Of a DNA stretch of 50,545 nt, positions 7,193 to 15,067 are shown piece by piece. How positions within the stretch are numbered: the stretch's first letter is position 1; each line of letters opens with the position of its first letter. The stretch is from positions 1 through 50,545 of IMG/VR virus record IMGVR_UViG_3300036770_005941. One strand, 5' to 3'. Position numbers and translations under genes: made by a program. This stretch comes from a virus. The notes below the pieces were generated by a model, which was not told where the DNA came from, made no database searches, and was given only the letters and a program-made list of their open reading frames with translations.

Positions 7193-7596
7193 GATTCGCC
7201 TTTCGTCAGTGCTGATAGAGTGAGATAGTGATCCCAGGCCTGTCGTACAGCATCAGGCTGGGCGTAGAGTTCATGACCGATGGGCCCGGTGTCTACCCAT
7301 ATGTGAGCCGTGCGTGGAGGATGGGCACCAAATTTCCTGGGCTGGTGCAGTTTACCTGCCGCGTAGAGTTCTTGGCTGACTGATCGATATCGTTCTTGGT
7401 CGCTGTCAGCGGCATGTTCCCATTCAGGATTGCTGAAACCGTTCCGGGTACGGTAACCATGCCAGATGCCGGCCCATTGCTCATCGTCGTTGGGATCAAA
7501 GCTGGTGCGGGCGACGATGACTAGCACGTCATCCATGTCCACTTTGCCGTCCACAATGTCGCGAACACACCGGCTATAACTAAATCCAATCTTCAT
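7189..7596 (-). CDS. Hypothetical phage protein
   Basis: Protein of 135 residues with no recognised motif; the N-terminal MKIGFSYSRCVRDIVDG suggests an alpha/beta start. The ATG overlaps the stop of the 43-residue gene upstream (ATGA). Confidence 0.75.
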   Translation of the reverse strand: MKIGFSYSRCVRDIVDGKVDMDDVLVIVARTSFDPNDDEQWAGIWHGYRTRNGFSNPEWEHAADSDQERYRSVSQELYAAGKLHQPRKFGAHPPRTAHIWVDTGPIGHELYAQPDAVRQAWDHYLTLSALTKGES

Positions 7597-7724
7597 GACT
7601 CTTCCTTGCTACGATGTTTGGGCTGACGCTGATAGTCGCGGACACTACGATGCCTCACCGAACGATTGCGATTGTTCTTGGCTACCCAGTTACGGGCTCG
7701 GAGTCTGTCTGTGATCTTGGTCAT
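7593..7724 (-). CDS. Small basic protein, 43 residues
   Basis: ATG at 7724 to TGA at 7593. The product starts MTKITDRLRARNWVAKNN and is about one third Arg and Lys, so nucleic-acid binding is plausible. The ATGA overlap with the next gene and the 1-base gap from the previous stop speak for a real gene. Confidence 0.65.
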   Translation of the reverse strand: MTKITDRLRARNWVAKNNRNRSVRHRSVRDYQRQPKHRSKEES

Positions 7725-7725
7725 G

Positions 7726-7902
7726 TCAATCTACCTGTATGTCTGCGATCCGCCCTTCACGGAAAATATAATAAAAGTCTAACCACATAAATCCACTGCG
7801 GACCGAAGCCCAGACACAGTCGTTGCCGGGCTGGAGTCGGTAATCGTGATACCCTTTGTCTTGCAGATCTTTCTGCACCAGCATAACTTCAAATTCATTC
7901 AT
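7726..7902 (-). CDS. Small hypothetical protein, 58 residues
   Basis: ATG at 7902 to TGA at 7726, ending FREGRIADIQVD. The protein looks like a compact alpha/beta fold (charged helix, then VWASVRSGF and LDFYYIF strands). A consensus promoter ends so close to the ATG that the message would be leaderless or nearly so; the Met at 7884 is an alternative start. First gene of the run 6028-7902. Confidence 0.65.
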   Translation of the reverse strand: MNEFEVMLVQKDLQDKGYHDYRLQPGNDCVWASVRSGFMWLDFYYIFREGRIADIQVD

Positions 7903-7904
7903 AT

Positions 7905-7933
7905 ATTATACCATTTCTGCAATTTTTGGTCAA
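7905..7933 (-). promoter_or_regulatory. Sigma70 consensus-like promoter at a start codon
   Basis: TTGACC (7928-7933) and TATAAT (7905-7910) are spaced 17 bases. The ATG at 7902 begins two bases after the -10 box, so transcription should start at or just inside the gene. The -10 context GGTATAATATATG is shared with the promoter at 8602-8630. Confidence 0.7.
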
Positions 7934-8257
7934 TCACACTGTGATCCAATCCATCTGTTCTTTGATATCAAGTTCTTCGTTGCCATCATATTCGTTCACG
8001 CGGAATTGGGTGCCTACTGGCAACCATCTCACCTGGAGTTCTTCCAAGCCGCCGAGGTATGCGTCAGGATACTTGACCAGGGCGATGGCTTGAGCCTTTT
8101 TCTCCCAGTCTGCGTCGCCCCGATCTCGGATGTCCGCGATCTGCGGATCAAACAACATCTCCTCGAAACGTTCCGGATTCCATGTCGACCATCCGGCACC
8201 ATAGCCCGGCGAATACAGCACAGCCACCTGGCCGTCCCGGATCAACTTTTCGATCAT
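7934..8257 (-). CDS. Conserved phage hypothetical protein
   Basis: Protein of 107 residues with an N-terminal AVLYSPGYGAGWSTWN segment and a C-terminal RWLPVGTQFRVNEYDG segment, a pattern I recall from many tailed-phage hypothetical proteins without assigned function. It overlaps the GIY-YIG gene upstream by four bases. Confidence 0.8.
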   Translation of the reverse strand: MIEKLIRDGQVAVLYSPGYGAGWSTWNPERFEEMLFDPQIADIRDRGDADWEKKAQAIALVKYPDAYLGGLEELQVRWLPVGTQFRVNEYDGNEELDIKEQMDWITV

Positions 8258-8595
8258 GCCGCTCTCACTCTCACGTCAGTGTTCAGGTTGGGTCGCAGTT
8301 CGCGGATCAAAGCTCTCTCCAGTTGATGGGCTTCAGTTTTGCCACGCACCACTGCCACGATGGTGTAGCAGAAGCACTCGGGTCCACGATCACGTAGAGC
8401 ATCGTAGAGTGCCCAGCTCTTGTTTTCAGAACGGCTACGATACAGATGCTTATTCATGCGGACTCGCACTGACTTCTGTACAGTGCTTTCGGTCTTGGCA
8501 GTGACGCCAATGTAGAAGTCCGTGCCCGACATGATCTTGTAGATGATGTGGGTACGATCTACTCGCTTTTTCCGGGGTGCTTTTTTACTGTCCAT
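8254..8595 (-). CDS. GIY-YIG nuclease-like protein
   Basis: Protein of 113 residues with a single GIY-YIG-like domain: IIYKI near residue 17, DFYIGVT near 28, an arginine in VRMNKH, and ERALIRELRPNLN carrying the catalytic glutamate and the usual LRPxLN ending. Such domains cut DNA in homing enzymes and repair nucleases. There is no DNA-binding extension as in homing endonucleases, so a repair or host-DNA-targeting role is as likely. A consensus promoter places the transcript start at its ATG. Confidence 0.82.
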   Translation of the reverse strand: MDSKKAPRKKRVDRTHIIYKIMSGTDFYIGVTAKTESTVQKSVRVRMNKHLYRSRSENKSWALYDALRDRGPECFCYTIVAVVRGKTEAHQLERALIRELRPNLNTDVRVRAA

Positions 8596-8601
8596 ACATA
8601 T

Positions 8602-8630
8602 ATTATACCAAAAACGGAAATATTGGTCAA
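8602..8630 (-). promoter_or_regulatory. Sigma70 consensus-like promoter, leaderless
   Basis: TTGACC (8625-8630) and TATAAT (8602-8607), spacer 17. Counting seven bases from the end of the -10 box puts +1 exactly on the A of the ATG at 8595, so the GIY-YIG mRNA should be leaderless. Confidence 0.75.
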
Positions 8631-8698
8631 CCGCCCGGATTTTGGGTAAGTTAGTGTGTACTAACCTACTGTTTTTGCGGTGTTGTTATTTTGCAACA

Positions 8699-8727
8699 AT
8701 TATAAGATAAATGCATTTATTGGTCAA
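8699..8727 (-). promoter_or_regulatory. Second tandem sigma70-type promoter
   Basis: TTGACC (8722-8727) and TATAAT (8699-8704), spacer 17, on the minus strand about 97 bases upstream of the promoter at 8602. The GCGGTTGACCAATA -35 context is repeated almost exactly at the downstream promoter. Confidence 0.65.
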
Positions 8728-8732
8728 CCGCT

Positions 8733-9716
8733 GTGCCCAACTACACTGAACCCAATTTCAACAAATCCATGCTTACCATGCTCCGTGCCCGCGGACTTGA
8801 TGTGGAATTTATGCCCTGTGCTCTGGGTAGACCCATAGTATCTAGCCGTTGGCACATCAATCTTCCGGATATACCACAAGAGCGTTGGAATCGTAAGAAC
8901 TTCCGTTTGGTGATACACGCTCAAGATTTCATACATTTTTTTGGAAATCTCTGTGTAGAGCTCCATTGGTTAGAACAGCAGTTCACACCCGAGCAACAGA
9001 GCAAGATCATCTTCGTGGCGTGGGATCATAGATTGGGAGATATCTATGAAGGCAACATCAAGATAGTAAACTTTGCTAGCCACAGTTTTGAGCTGGTACA
9101 TCAACTCCGAGCTCGTTGGGCAGAATGGAAGGATGTACACAATAAGTCTATTCAGCATAACTGGATCTGTCTCAATGGGCGTGCTCGTGAATATCGGCAG
9201 GAAGTCTATAACTTACTCCGTCATGAACCATCAGGATTCGTCAGCCACAGTATTTTCAATCCCATAGATATACATCCCTATCAGGCATACAATTTCAACA
9301 ATGTGGACAATTTTGTCAAACTTATGCCTGTGTACCAGAGTGCCCGTAGTTCGATCTTGACTGAAAGCCTATATCAAGATGTGGGTGGTATAGTCACAGA
9401 AAAGACTTTGCTGGCCATAGCCGCACGGCATCCTTTCATGTGTATCGGACATAGGTATTGCCACGAGGATGTGGCCGCCTTGGGATTTGAGAACTATGAT
9501 GAACTATTTGATCTCAGTTATGATACAGAGACCAAGGATACCAGGATGTATTCGGCCGTCGGCAAAAACATTGAAAGATTGCGCCAAGACATAGATCTTG
9601 ATGCTGTGAAAGAAAAGGTTGATCGGAATTTCGAGTGGCTCATGGGTGGATATGCCGAAAGCATACGCCAGCGTGCCGAAAGAGATCTAGCCCAACTGTT
9701 TGAGAAAACTTTCTAG
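8733..9716 (+). CDS. Putative glycosyltransferase-like protein
   Basis: The only convincing plus-strand gene; 327 residues from GTG at 8733 (ATG at 8769 is an alternative). The C-terminal half has GGIVTEKTLLAIAARHPFMC followed by aromatic and acidic residues. A TEKT-plus-small-residue motif of this sort is typical of GT-B enzymes related to fucosyltransferases. The protein at 41360-42451 has the same pattern (LTEKTFKCLVSGTAF), so they are probably distant paralogues. Its 3' end overlaps the convergent gene by 30 bases. Confidence 0.7.
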   Translation: MPNYTEPNFNKSMLTMLRARGLDVEFMPCALGRPIVSSRWHINLPDIPQERWNRKNFRLVIHAQDFIHFFGNLCVELHWLEQQFTPEQQSKIIFVAWDHRLGDIYEGNIKIVNFASHSFELVHQLRARWAEWKDVHNKSIQHNWICLNGRAREYRQEVYNLLRHEPSGFVSHSIFNPIDIHPYQAYNFNNVDNFVKLMPVYQSARSSILTESLYQDVGGIVTEKTLLAIAARHPFMCIGHRYCHEDVAALGFENYDELFDLSYDTETKDTRMYSAVGKNIERLRQDIDLDAVKEKVDRNFEWLMGGYAESIRQRAERDLAQLFEKTF

Positions 9717-10067
9717 ATCACCATACAGAGTGGCCAGCATGGCCTCTCGGCTGGAAAAAAATATCACGCGATTGTGTTTCTTTCGAGGATTGAAATCAAG
9801 ATAGTAGGGCCATTCTAATTTGCGATCCATGGCCAAAATCAGTTTTTTAGTAAGAGCAGGCCTTGGACGATCACTGAGATCCAGTTGCCAAGATTCCAGT
9901 TTCAATACATCGTGCATCATTTCATAGCCTAGATTAGTCAACCTGAGTCCACCATCACGACGGATATTGGCCCACCATGTGATCATGGCCGAATCAATGC
10001 TTTGTTGGTATTCCATAGGCACCTGAGGCATCAGGCGCTGTACAATCTCAAGTTTTCTGTTGTGCAT
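9687..10067 (-). CDS. Hypothetical phage protein
   Basis: Protein of 126 residues, mostly alpha-helical at the N-terminus, with the sequence YLDFNPRKKHNRVIFFSS near the end. Function unknown. It overlaps the upstream gene by 20 bases and the convergent plus-strand gene by 30. Confidence 0.72.
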   Translation of the reverse strand: MHNRKLEIVQRLMPQVPMEYQQSIDSAMITWWANIRRDGGLRLTNLGYEMMHDVLKLESWQLDLSDRPRPALTKKLILAMDRKLEWPYYLDFNPRKKHNRVIFFSSREAMLATLYGDLESFLKQLG

Positions 10068-10353
10068 CGGGATAGATCCTATCCCCGGAACGCAGTAATA
10101 CTACAGAAAATTTGTCGGTACGGAACTGTGTGTTGAGCTTTTTGGCTAGATTGATAGCATGCCCGGGATTGGAGAAGCTGACTTTCTTGTATTTGGGTCC
10201 AGGATACTGTACCAAATAGTTTGAGGTCTTGAGATTGATGGGCTTGTCTTCAAAGAACACAGCCCAGATACCCTCAGAGGCCAGCACCTGTTCGGTCTTA
10301 TAACTCTGTTTGTTGGTAAGTTCTACTAATACTTTGGGTTTGGGTCGGCTCAT
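10048..10353 (-). CDS. Hypothetical phage protein
   Basis: Protein of 101 residues, basic, of predicted alpha/beta type (VLLRSGDRIYP near the end). No family recognised. The ATG has a GGAGAG ribosome site that forms the foot of the hairpin at 10364-10384. Confidence 0.72.
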   Translation of the reverse strand: MSRPKPKVLVELTNKQSYKTEQVLASEGIWAVFFEDKPINLKTSNYLVQYPGPKYKKVSFSNPGHAINLAKKLNTQFRTDKFSVVLLRSGDRIYPDAQQKT

Positions 10354-10363
10354 AATTATCTCT

Positions 10364-10384
10364 CCAGTTTATTTATGATAAACT
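10364..10384 (-). promoter_or_regulatory. Intergenic hairpin before gene at 10353
   Basis: Perfect 8-bp stem CAGTTTAT/ATAAACTG with a 5-base loop (about 10364-10384), directly followed by the GGAGAG ribosome site of the next gene. It contains an ATAAATA core similar to a late-promoter box. It could be an mRNA processing or translation-control hairpin; no T run supports termination. Confidence 0.4.
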
Positions 10385-10391
10385 GAGTAGT

Positions 10392-10598
10392 TTAAAAAGA
10401 ACCGCCCTCCATCTGTACTTTGATCACTTCTTCTTGAGCTGGCTGTTGACCACGAGCTTGCTCTAAATCCAGCAACAGTTTGGTGATGTCAGCATGAAGA
10501 TTTTTGGCATCCTGTATAGGGCAAGAAAAATCTTTGGTACCTCGGCTCTCAAACGATTGTAAACGATCTATAAATCGTTTGATGTAAAGACCACTCAT
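10392..10598 (-). CDS. Small conserved phage protein
   Basis: Protein of 68 residues starting MSGLYIKRFIDRLQSFESRG, helical. The ATG at 10598 overlaps the previous stop (ATGA). Similar SGLYIKRF starts occur in unknown proteins of marine T4-like phages as I recall. Confidence 0.75.
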   Translation of the reverse strand: MSGLYIKRFIDRLQSFESRGTKDFSCPIQDAKNLHADITKLLLDLEQARGQQPAQEEVIKVQMEGGSF

Positions 10599-11041
10599 CA
10601 GGCAAAAGTGAACGAGTCGGGATTGCGAGCAGGACCTTGATACTCGTAGCGTTGTAAAAGTATTAGCTTGGGGCAGAACTCTGTGCTCCAGTGTCCGTTG
10701 ATCTTGATGCGATAATAGCCTGCGGCGAACCAAGATTTTGACTTGCGTTTCTTGGTAAACATAGGCAATCGGCGCTGTACATCATATATGGCATTGTAAG
10801 GCATGCTGTCTGTGGCAAAACCATTGACTTCATGCCCTTCTGTGGATCGTACACGCTTGGGTGGTTCTTCGAAGGTGATCTTGGTCTTGTTCTTGATAGT
10901 GCGGATGGTTTTGAATTCTTGCTGGTCATTGTACATGCGTACAGTGAAACCACCCGGCGCTGCCTCTACAGTACCGATCTTTTGATCATTTTCTTTCAGG
11001 ATCCAATATTTGTTTGCTACCACTGGTTTTGCCAAGATCAT
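10598..11041 (-). CDS. Hypothetical phage protein
   Basis: Protein of 147 residues from the ATG at 11041, which overlaps the exonuclease stop (ATGA). It begins with a YWILKENDQKIGTVEAAPGG segment that looks like a beta-hairpin domain, then a basic middle and an aromatic C-terminus. No function known. Confidence 0.75.
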   Translation of the reverse strand: MILAKPVVANKYWILKENDQKIGTVEAAPGGFTVRMYNDQQEFKTIRTIKNKTKITFEEPPKRVRSTEGHEVNGFATDSMPYNAIYDVQRRLPMFTKKRKSKSWFAAGYYRIKINGHWSTEFCPKLILLQRYEYQGPARNPDSFTFA

Positions 11042-12039
11042 GTGTTTAGTGCTCCTTGATAAGTCATATTTAACCACCGGCCGAACTGATCAGCGTTTTC
11101 ACTGATACGATTCAGCTGGTATTTACCACAGAATTTCATGAAGTGGCTACCAACTTGGCCGATGTCTTTGTGGCTGATCTGCTCGCGGATAGCGGCATCA
11201 ACCATGTCCTTGATTTCCTGCGGTTGTGCTCGCAGATCGATCAGGCTGCGATTCCTGTTGTAATCATCTAGCACACGATGCTCTTCGCCGTTGTGATCAG
11301 TCCAGCGTTGTAGCATCAAGTTGTTCCATGCATATCCTTTGGCGGCTCGGTCTGCATAAGCCTCTTGAAGACCCACTTTGTTCTTAGTACCCTTGGTTCG
11401 TACGCCCGGGTAAGCGGAAAAAACATTATCACTAGCATCACCACGCATGCATTTCTCAAAAAGCAGCCACTCCGGATCAGGAATGGTTTTAGGTTGTTTA
11501 GTTTTCTTGTCAATGACTTCTTTTCCTTTGGCGTCAAAGATACCTTTCACAGTAAGCAGTTCATCGGTGATACCATTGTACTGGCTCACGTTCTCTGACA
11601 GTAGTTGCACGAAATCAGTGTCAGAGGAAATAATGAAATGTTCATCTTCGGGATGCAAGTCGATCCAACGTGCGATGATATCATCTGCTTCGGCATTGGG
11701 ATGTCGGATCACGGAGCAGTTTGTTTTGTCTGCGAGATAGTCTTTGAACGCATCGAAGGTCTCCCAGAACATCTTGTCTTCTTCTTGTTCGCTTTCAGTG
11801 AGCGCGGCACGGGCCTCGGCACGATTGCGTTTGTAAGGAGCATAGTGATCTTTGCGCCAGCTACGTCCTTCGAGACAGAACACCACATGATCTGCTTGGA
11901 ATTTGTTGTAGACTTTGTTCACTGCTGCCAGAGTGATATGCAGAGCATAACCTACCTTCTCCCATGGATCTTCGGCCCGGAAAGCCACGTGCCGGGCACG
12001 GAAGAACATATTAGCAGTATCAATCAGTAAGTAGCGCAT
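11038..12039 (-). CDS. rnh: 5'-3' exonuclease of the T4 RNase H / FEN-1 family
   Basis: Structure-specific nuclease that removes RNA primers and 5' flaps during lagging-strand synthesis. The 333-residue product (from MRYLLIDTANMFF; T4 RNase H has 305) shows the metal-binding acidic residues of the family: DTAN at the N-terminus, AEADD, SSDTDFVQLL, and a RGDASDN helix-hairpin-helix region followed by FSAYPGVRTK. An in-frame extension to 12090 exists but the motif start at 12039 is preferred. It fits with the polymerase and clamp in the same genome. Confidence 0.92.
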   Translation of the reverse strand: MRYLLIDTANMFFRARHVAFRAEDPWEKVGYALHITLAAVNKVYNKFQADHVVFCLEGRSWRKDHYAPYKRNRAEARAALTESEQEEDKMFWETFDAFKDYLADKTNCSVIRHPNAEADDIIARWIDLHPEDEHFIISSDTDFVQLLSENVSQYNGITDELLTVKGIFDAKGKEVIDKKTKQPKTIPDPEWLLFEKCMRGDASDNVFSAYPGVRTKGTKNKVGLQEAYADRAAKGYAWNNLMLQRWTDHNGEEHRVLDDYNRNRSLIDLRAQPQEIKDMVDAAIREQISHKDIGQVGSHFMKFCGKYQLNRISENADQFGRWLNMTYQGALNT

Positions 12040-12041
12040 GT

Positions 12042-12746
12042 CTAGACCAAGTTGTGTTTGATACAGTATTGTAACACAAATTGTTTCCAAAAGCTATGGG
12101 CATCTTTACCAAAATGCCAGCTAGTTGGACTCACTGTCTGATAACCTTTTTTGGTCAATATGGCCGAATACGTGGATTCTGGGTCATAGGGACCGATGTA
12201 GCTGGATCCCCAGTCTTGACGATTTTTGATTTTAGAGAAATCATTGTTGCCATTGAAAAATACATGCGGGACATTGATGCTATTTAGATATTGATGGAAT
12301 CGCCAGATCTCGTCGTGTGCTTTTTCGGTGGCCTTTTGCCAGTCCACTGATGCCACGAATTCTTTGTATTGTTGCTGATGACTCTCAGGAACATCGTCGA
12401 TTCCAGATGCGTTGATCTGATAATATGTGCCATCGATCAACCACTCATCTCGTTCCCAAGTACTCCAAGATATGATCATCGATGTACGATGCCAATCATT
12501 TTCGTGCCGGTCGATCCAGTCTCGTGCAGTCCTTAGTATGCGTTTGTTGCTAGATGCAGATTCAGCATCACAATGGAGAGTGGCTTTGAATGTATCTGCT
12601 AACAGACGAGCCCAGCTCACTGCCATGTTGGCCGGATGTGGCGCACGACCCATGTAAAACAATGCAGGATCGTCCTCGGCAAAAGCATGAGGATTTACCG
12701 CTTCAGCTGCCGCGGCATGGCTATCACCATTCACATATAATATCAT
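12042..12746 (-). CDS. SGNH-hydrolase-like protein, paralogue A
   Basis: Protein of 234 residues. The N-terminus ILYVNGDSHAAA carries the GDS nucleophile block of SGNH/GDSL hydrolases. A central SSNKRILR and an IISWSTWERDEW block follow, and a late His in HFGKDAH may complete a catalytic set. The same blocks in the same order occur in the proteins at 13207-13911 and 14339-15067. SGNH enzymes remove or transfer acyl groups, often on polysaccharides. Substrate unknown. Confidence 0.75.
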   Translation of the reverse strand: MILYVNGDSHAAAAEAVNPHAFAEDDPALFYMGRAPHPANMAVSWARLLADTFKATLHCDAESASSNKRILRTARDWIDRHENDWHRTSMIISWSTWERDEWLIDGTYYQINASGIDDVPESHQQQYKEFVASVDWQKATEKAHDEIWRFHQYLNSINVPHVFFNGNNDFSKIKNRQDWGSSYIGPYDPESTYSAILTKKGYQTVSPTSWHFGKDAHSFWKQFVLQYCIKHNLV

Positions 12747-13210
12747 TTGTTTTTGATTTTTTCTGCTTCTGCTACTCTTTTACGTAGACTAGAGCTGGAG
12801 AAACTGTGATCTCTGCCATTGAAGATGATGTCGATATCGCGGCTTTGGCATTCTTTGCGTCCGGTAAAATCCTTTTCGGCGTATTCTACTCCCAGCACAC
12901 GCACATCAAGCGGAAGGATCAACAGCAGATCCACTAGATCCTGTTCAGTCTGGTAAACCACTACTTCATCCACATAACGGCAAGCGGCCAGTTGTATCTG
13001 GCGTTCTACGATGCTTTGTACAGGCTTGTTTTTAGTATCTGGGCGATCGATAGTGGGATCGGTCTGCAATCCAGCGATGAGATAGTCGCAGTGATTCTTA
13101 GCCTCGGCCAACATGGCGATGTGGCCAGCATGTAGCATGTCAAAGGTAGAAAATGTGATGCCAATCTTCTTACCCTCAGATTTGAGTTCTTTGATGTGGT
13201 TGAAGATCAT
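12743..13210 (-). CDS. Cytidylyltransferase-like nucleotidyltransferase
   Basis: Protein of 155 residues of the HxGH superfamily: GITFSTFDMLHAGHIAML holds the HAGH nucleotide-binding motif, and FSSSSLRKR near the C-terminus corresponds to the second phosphate-binding motif. Relatives include glycerol-3-phosphate cytidylyltransferase (TagD) and the sugar-phosphate transferase half of RfaE. It likely activates a small phosphorylated alcohol or sugar. It is coupled by four-base overlaps to two SGNH-like genes, so it may supply a substituent on the same surface polymer. Confidence 0.85.
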   Translation of the reverse strand: MIFNHIKELKSEGKKIGITFSTFDMLHAGHIAMLAEAKNHCDYLIAGLQTDPTIDRPDTKNKPVQSIVERQIQLAACRYVDEVVVYQTEQDLVDLLLILPLDVRVLGVEYAEKDFTGRKECQSRDIDIIFNGRDHSFSSSSLRKRVAEAEKIKNK

Positions 13211-13911
13211 GATATAAACCCTTTTATAATTTTGCTGAATTCATGATGTCCTTTTTCACTCAGATGAAAAGTGCTACTGCATTCACGGTCATTGTCTCTT
13301 GCCCAATGCGACAAACAAAAACCATGTAGATTTTTTATATGAGGATCATTGAGCACACTGTAGCATAAATGAAGATCAGTTGCAGGCTGATGATGATAAG
13401 GATCGCTGTCTTGGTTGTCGGCTGCGCTAAAGAAGAGATAGTCTATGTTTTTTGATCGTAGATACCGTGATAATAGGAAAACATCAGTGTAAAAATCCAC
13501 TATGATTTTTTTCCATTGTTGTTCGATGTTGAGAACAAGGCTTTTGTGGTATTGATCTTCATCCTTGGTGCCGAGTATCCAGTCCAAGGTGATAAATTTT
13601 AGTTTGGAATTTTGATCTCTGTCAGAATTATCCGGTGCCCGAGAAAGAAGTTGTTTGTCATTACCATCGTACCATATTTCTTGTCTGTTCAAAAAAGACC
13701 AACCAATGACAACAAAAGTCTTTTTCCCTAGCATTGGATCCGATTCTAAAAATTCAATAGTGCTTCTAAGAATTCTTTTATTGTTGCTTCCAACGGCAGC
13801 TAAATTGTGCAACGGTAGAGTCAGATCTTTTGCTAGATAATCTCCCCAGACTGGAAATTCGGTGGGTGCAGAATAACTATCACCATTGATGACCAAGCAA
13901 TCATACTTCAC
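13207..13911 (-). CDS. SGNH-hydrolase-like protein, paralogue B
   Basis: Protein of 234 residues with CLVINGDSYSAP at the N-terminus (GDS block), GSNNKRILRSTIEF (Asn-containing block), VVIGWSFLNRQEIW, and a C-terminal FHLSEKGHHEF with the probable catalytic His. The family pattern is better preserved than in paralogue A. Composition is more AT-rich than in the neighbours. Confidence 0.8.
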   Translation of the reverse strand: MKYDCLVINGDSYSAPTEFPVWGDYLAKDLTLPLHNLAAVGSNNKRILRSTIEFLESDPMLGKKTFVVIGWSFLNRQEIWYDGNDKQLLSRAPDNSDRDQNSKLKFITLDWILGTKDEDQYHKSLVLNIEQQWKKIIVDFYTDVFLLSRYLRSKNIDYLFFSAADNQDSDPYHHQPATDLHLCYSVLNDPHIKNLHGFCLSHWARDNDRECSSTFHLSEKGHHEFSKIIKGFIS

Positions 13912-14318
13912 GAAACTTCTCTCCTCCCATCACCGATATCACGGCTCTGCGTATAACGGCTGGAATTGTTGATCGCTTCTATCTGCTCGTAGGTTTCTAG
14001 CACTACGTTACGACACACTGATTGAAACCATTGGTCTACTAAGTCAGCATCAGTTTTACCCTGGTAACCAGCACGAGCTAGATTCGCGATAAATTTTTCA
14101 TTCCAATCAAATTCAAATGCCCCGGAGTTGATATCATTTGGGTCTACGTCCATGCTTAGGATTGCTATGTAAGGCTCGCCACGTTCGGTAGCCAACTCCT
14201 TGGGGGATTTTTTTGCTTTTTTTGCGCTCCCGTTGTCGGTCTTTGGTGCCTCTTCGGTTTTTGATTCGGGAGGCTGGGGCACCGTAGACTTTTTGCGAAA
14301 CAGATCGAATATTCCCAT
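13908..14318 (-). CDS. Conserved phage hypothetical protein
   Basis: Protein of 136 residues. Residues 1-45 are a low-complexity Lys/Pro/Glu linker after MGIFDLFRKK; the rest, starting at ATERGEPYIAILSMDVDP, is a compact domain I recall from marine T4-like phages, of unknown function. It separates two SGNH paralogues. Confidence 0.78.
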   Translation of the reverse strand: MGIFDLFRKKSTVPQPPESKTEEAPKTDNGSAKKAKKSPKELATERGEPYIAILSMDVDPNDINSGAFEFDWNEKFIANLARAGYQGKTDADLVDQWFQSVCRNVVLETYEQIEAINNSSRYTQSRDIGDGRREVS

Positions 14319-14338
14319 ATTGTTTGTTACCTTTCTTA

Positions 14339-15067
14339 CTAATTTATCAAAGCAGGTCGCTGAATCCTGGAAATCACGTAATCAGCAATGATCTTCTGGG
14401 CAGACAATGAAGGATGACCTCCTGATTCAAATTCTAGCCCTTGGCGCTGTGCCCATTGAGACAGAGTGGTCTTTGCCGGCCAGATCCATTGTTCAAAATC
14501 TATCTGCGCGATAAGACTTTTTACATGATGTAGATCTTGTAGATGCTTGTTGAAATGTTTTTGTTCGACGATGTTGAAATTGAATTCCAACGGTTGGCTA
14601 GGATATGCGATATAGTTGTGCCAGAACGCATTGAACATCCAGCATACTACACCTCTGGATCTGCAGAGATCCTGCACGATCAGGATATATCTCAAAAATT
14701 GTTCAAAACTCAACCAGTCGTTGTGATTGTCTCGGTACCATGATTCGTGGAACTGTCTACCAGCCATACTGTTCTGATCATTTTCAAAGCTGGTGCAATC
14801 ATTGCGTAATCGCATACGATCACCATTGGAGCAAGGTAGTTCTTCTCTGTCCAAGCCGGTCCAACCTACGATCACTGTGTCAGGATCATTAGTGTAGAGA
14901 TAGTCTATGGTGGTGCGGAAGATGCGTGTGTTGGATGCACCTGACGCCGCGATGTTATCATGTTCGGGTGAGACCAACGCAGGCCAATAGAGTTCCTGCC
15001 ACTGATCGCTTTCCAACTCGAGATGGCTGTTTTCCACAAAACTGCAACCATTGAACATCACTGTCAT
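14339..15067 (-). CDS. SGNH-hydrolase-like protein, paralogue C
   Basis: Protein of 242 residues. The first block is VMFNGCSFVE, where GCS replaces GDS but the serine remains. ASGASNTRIFRTTIDY and VIVGWTGLDREE match the blocks in paralogues A and B, and GGHPSLSAQKIIADY has a C-terminal His in the position typical of SGNH enzymes. Three diverged copies within 3 kb suggest different acyl substrates or a decaying expansion. Confidence 0.75.
   Translation of the reverse strand: MTVMFNGCSFVENSHLELESDQWQELYWPALVSPEHDNIAASGASNTRIFRTTIDYLYTNDPDTVIVGWTGLDREELPCSNGDRMRLRNDCTSFENDQNSMAGRQFHESWYRDNHNDWLSFEQFLRYILIVQDLCRSRGVVCWMFNAFWHNYIAYPSQPLEFNFNIVEQKHFNKHLQDLHHVKSLIAQIDFEQWIWPAKTTLSQWAQRQGLEFESGGHPSLSAQKIIADYVISRIQRPALIN

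Larger units (their letters stand above)
8596..8732. other. Divergent intergenic region with hairpins
   Basis: Separates the minus-strand GIY-YIG gene from the only plus-strand gene. It carries two tandem minus-strand promoters (8602-8630 and 8699-8727). Between them lie two small hairpins: TTGTT/AACAA with a 7-base loop, and GTTAGT-ACAC-ACTAAC (minus strand). A short RNA of about 90 bases could be made from the upstream promoter. No plus-strand promoter is clear. Confidence 0.5.
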
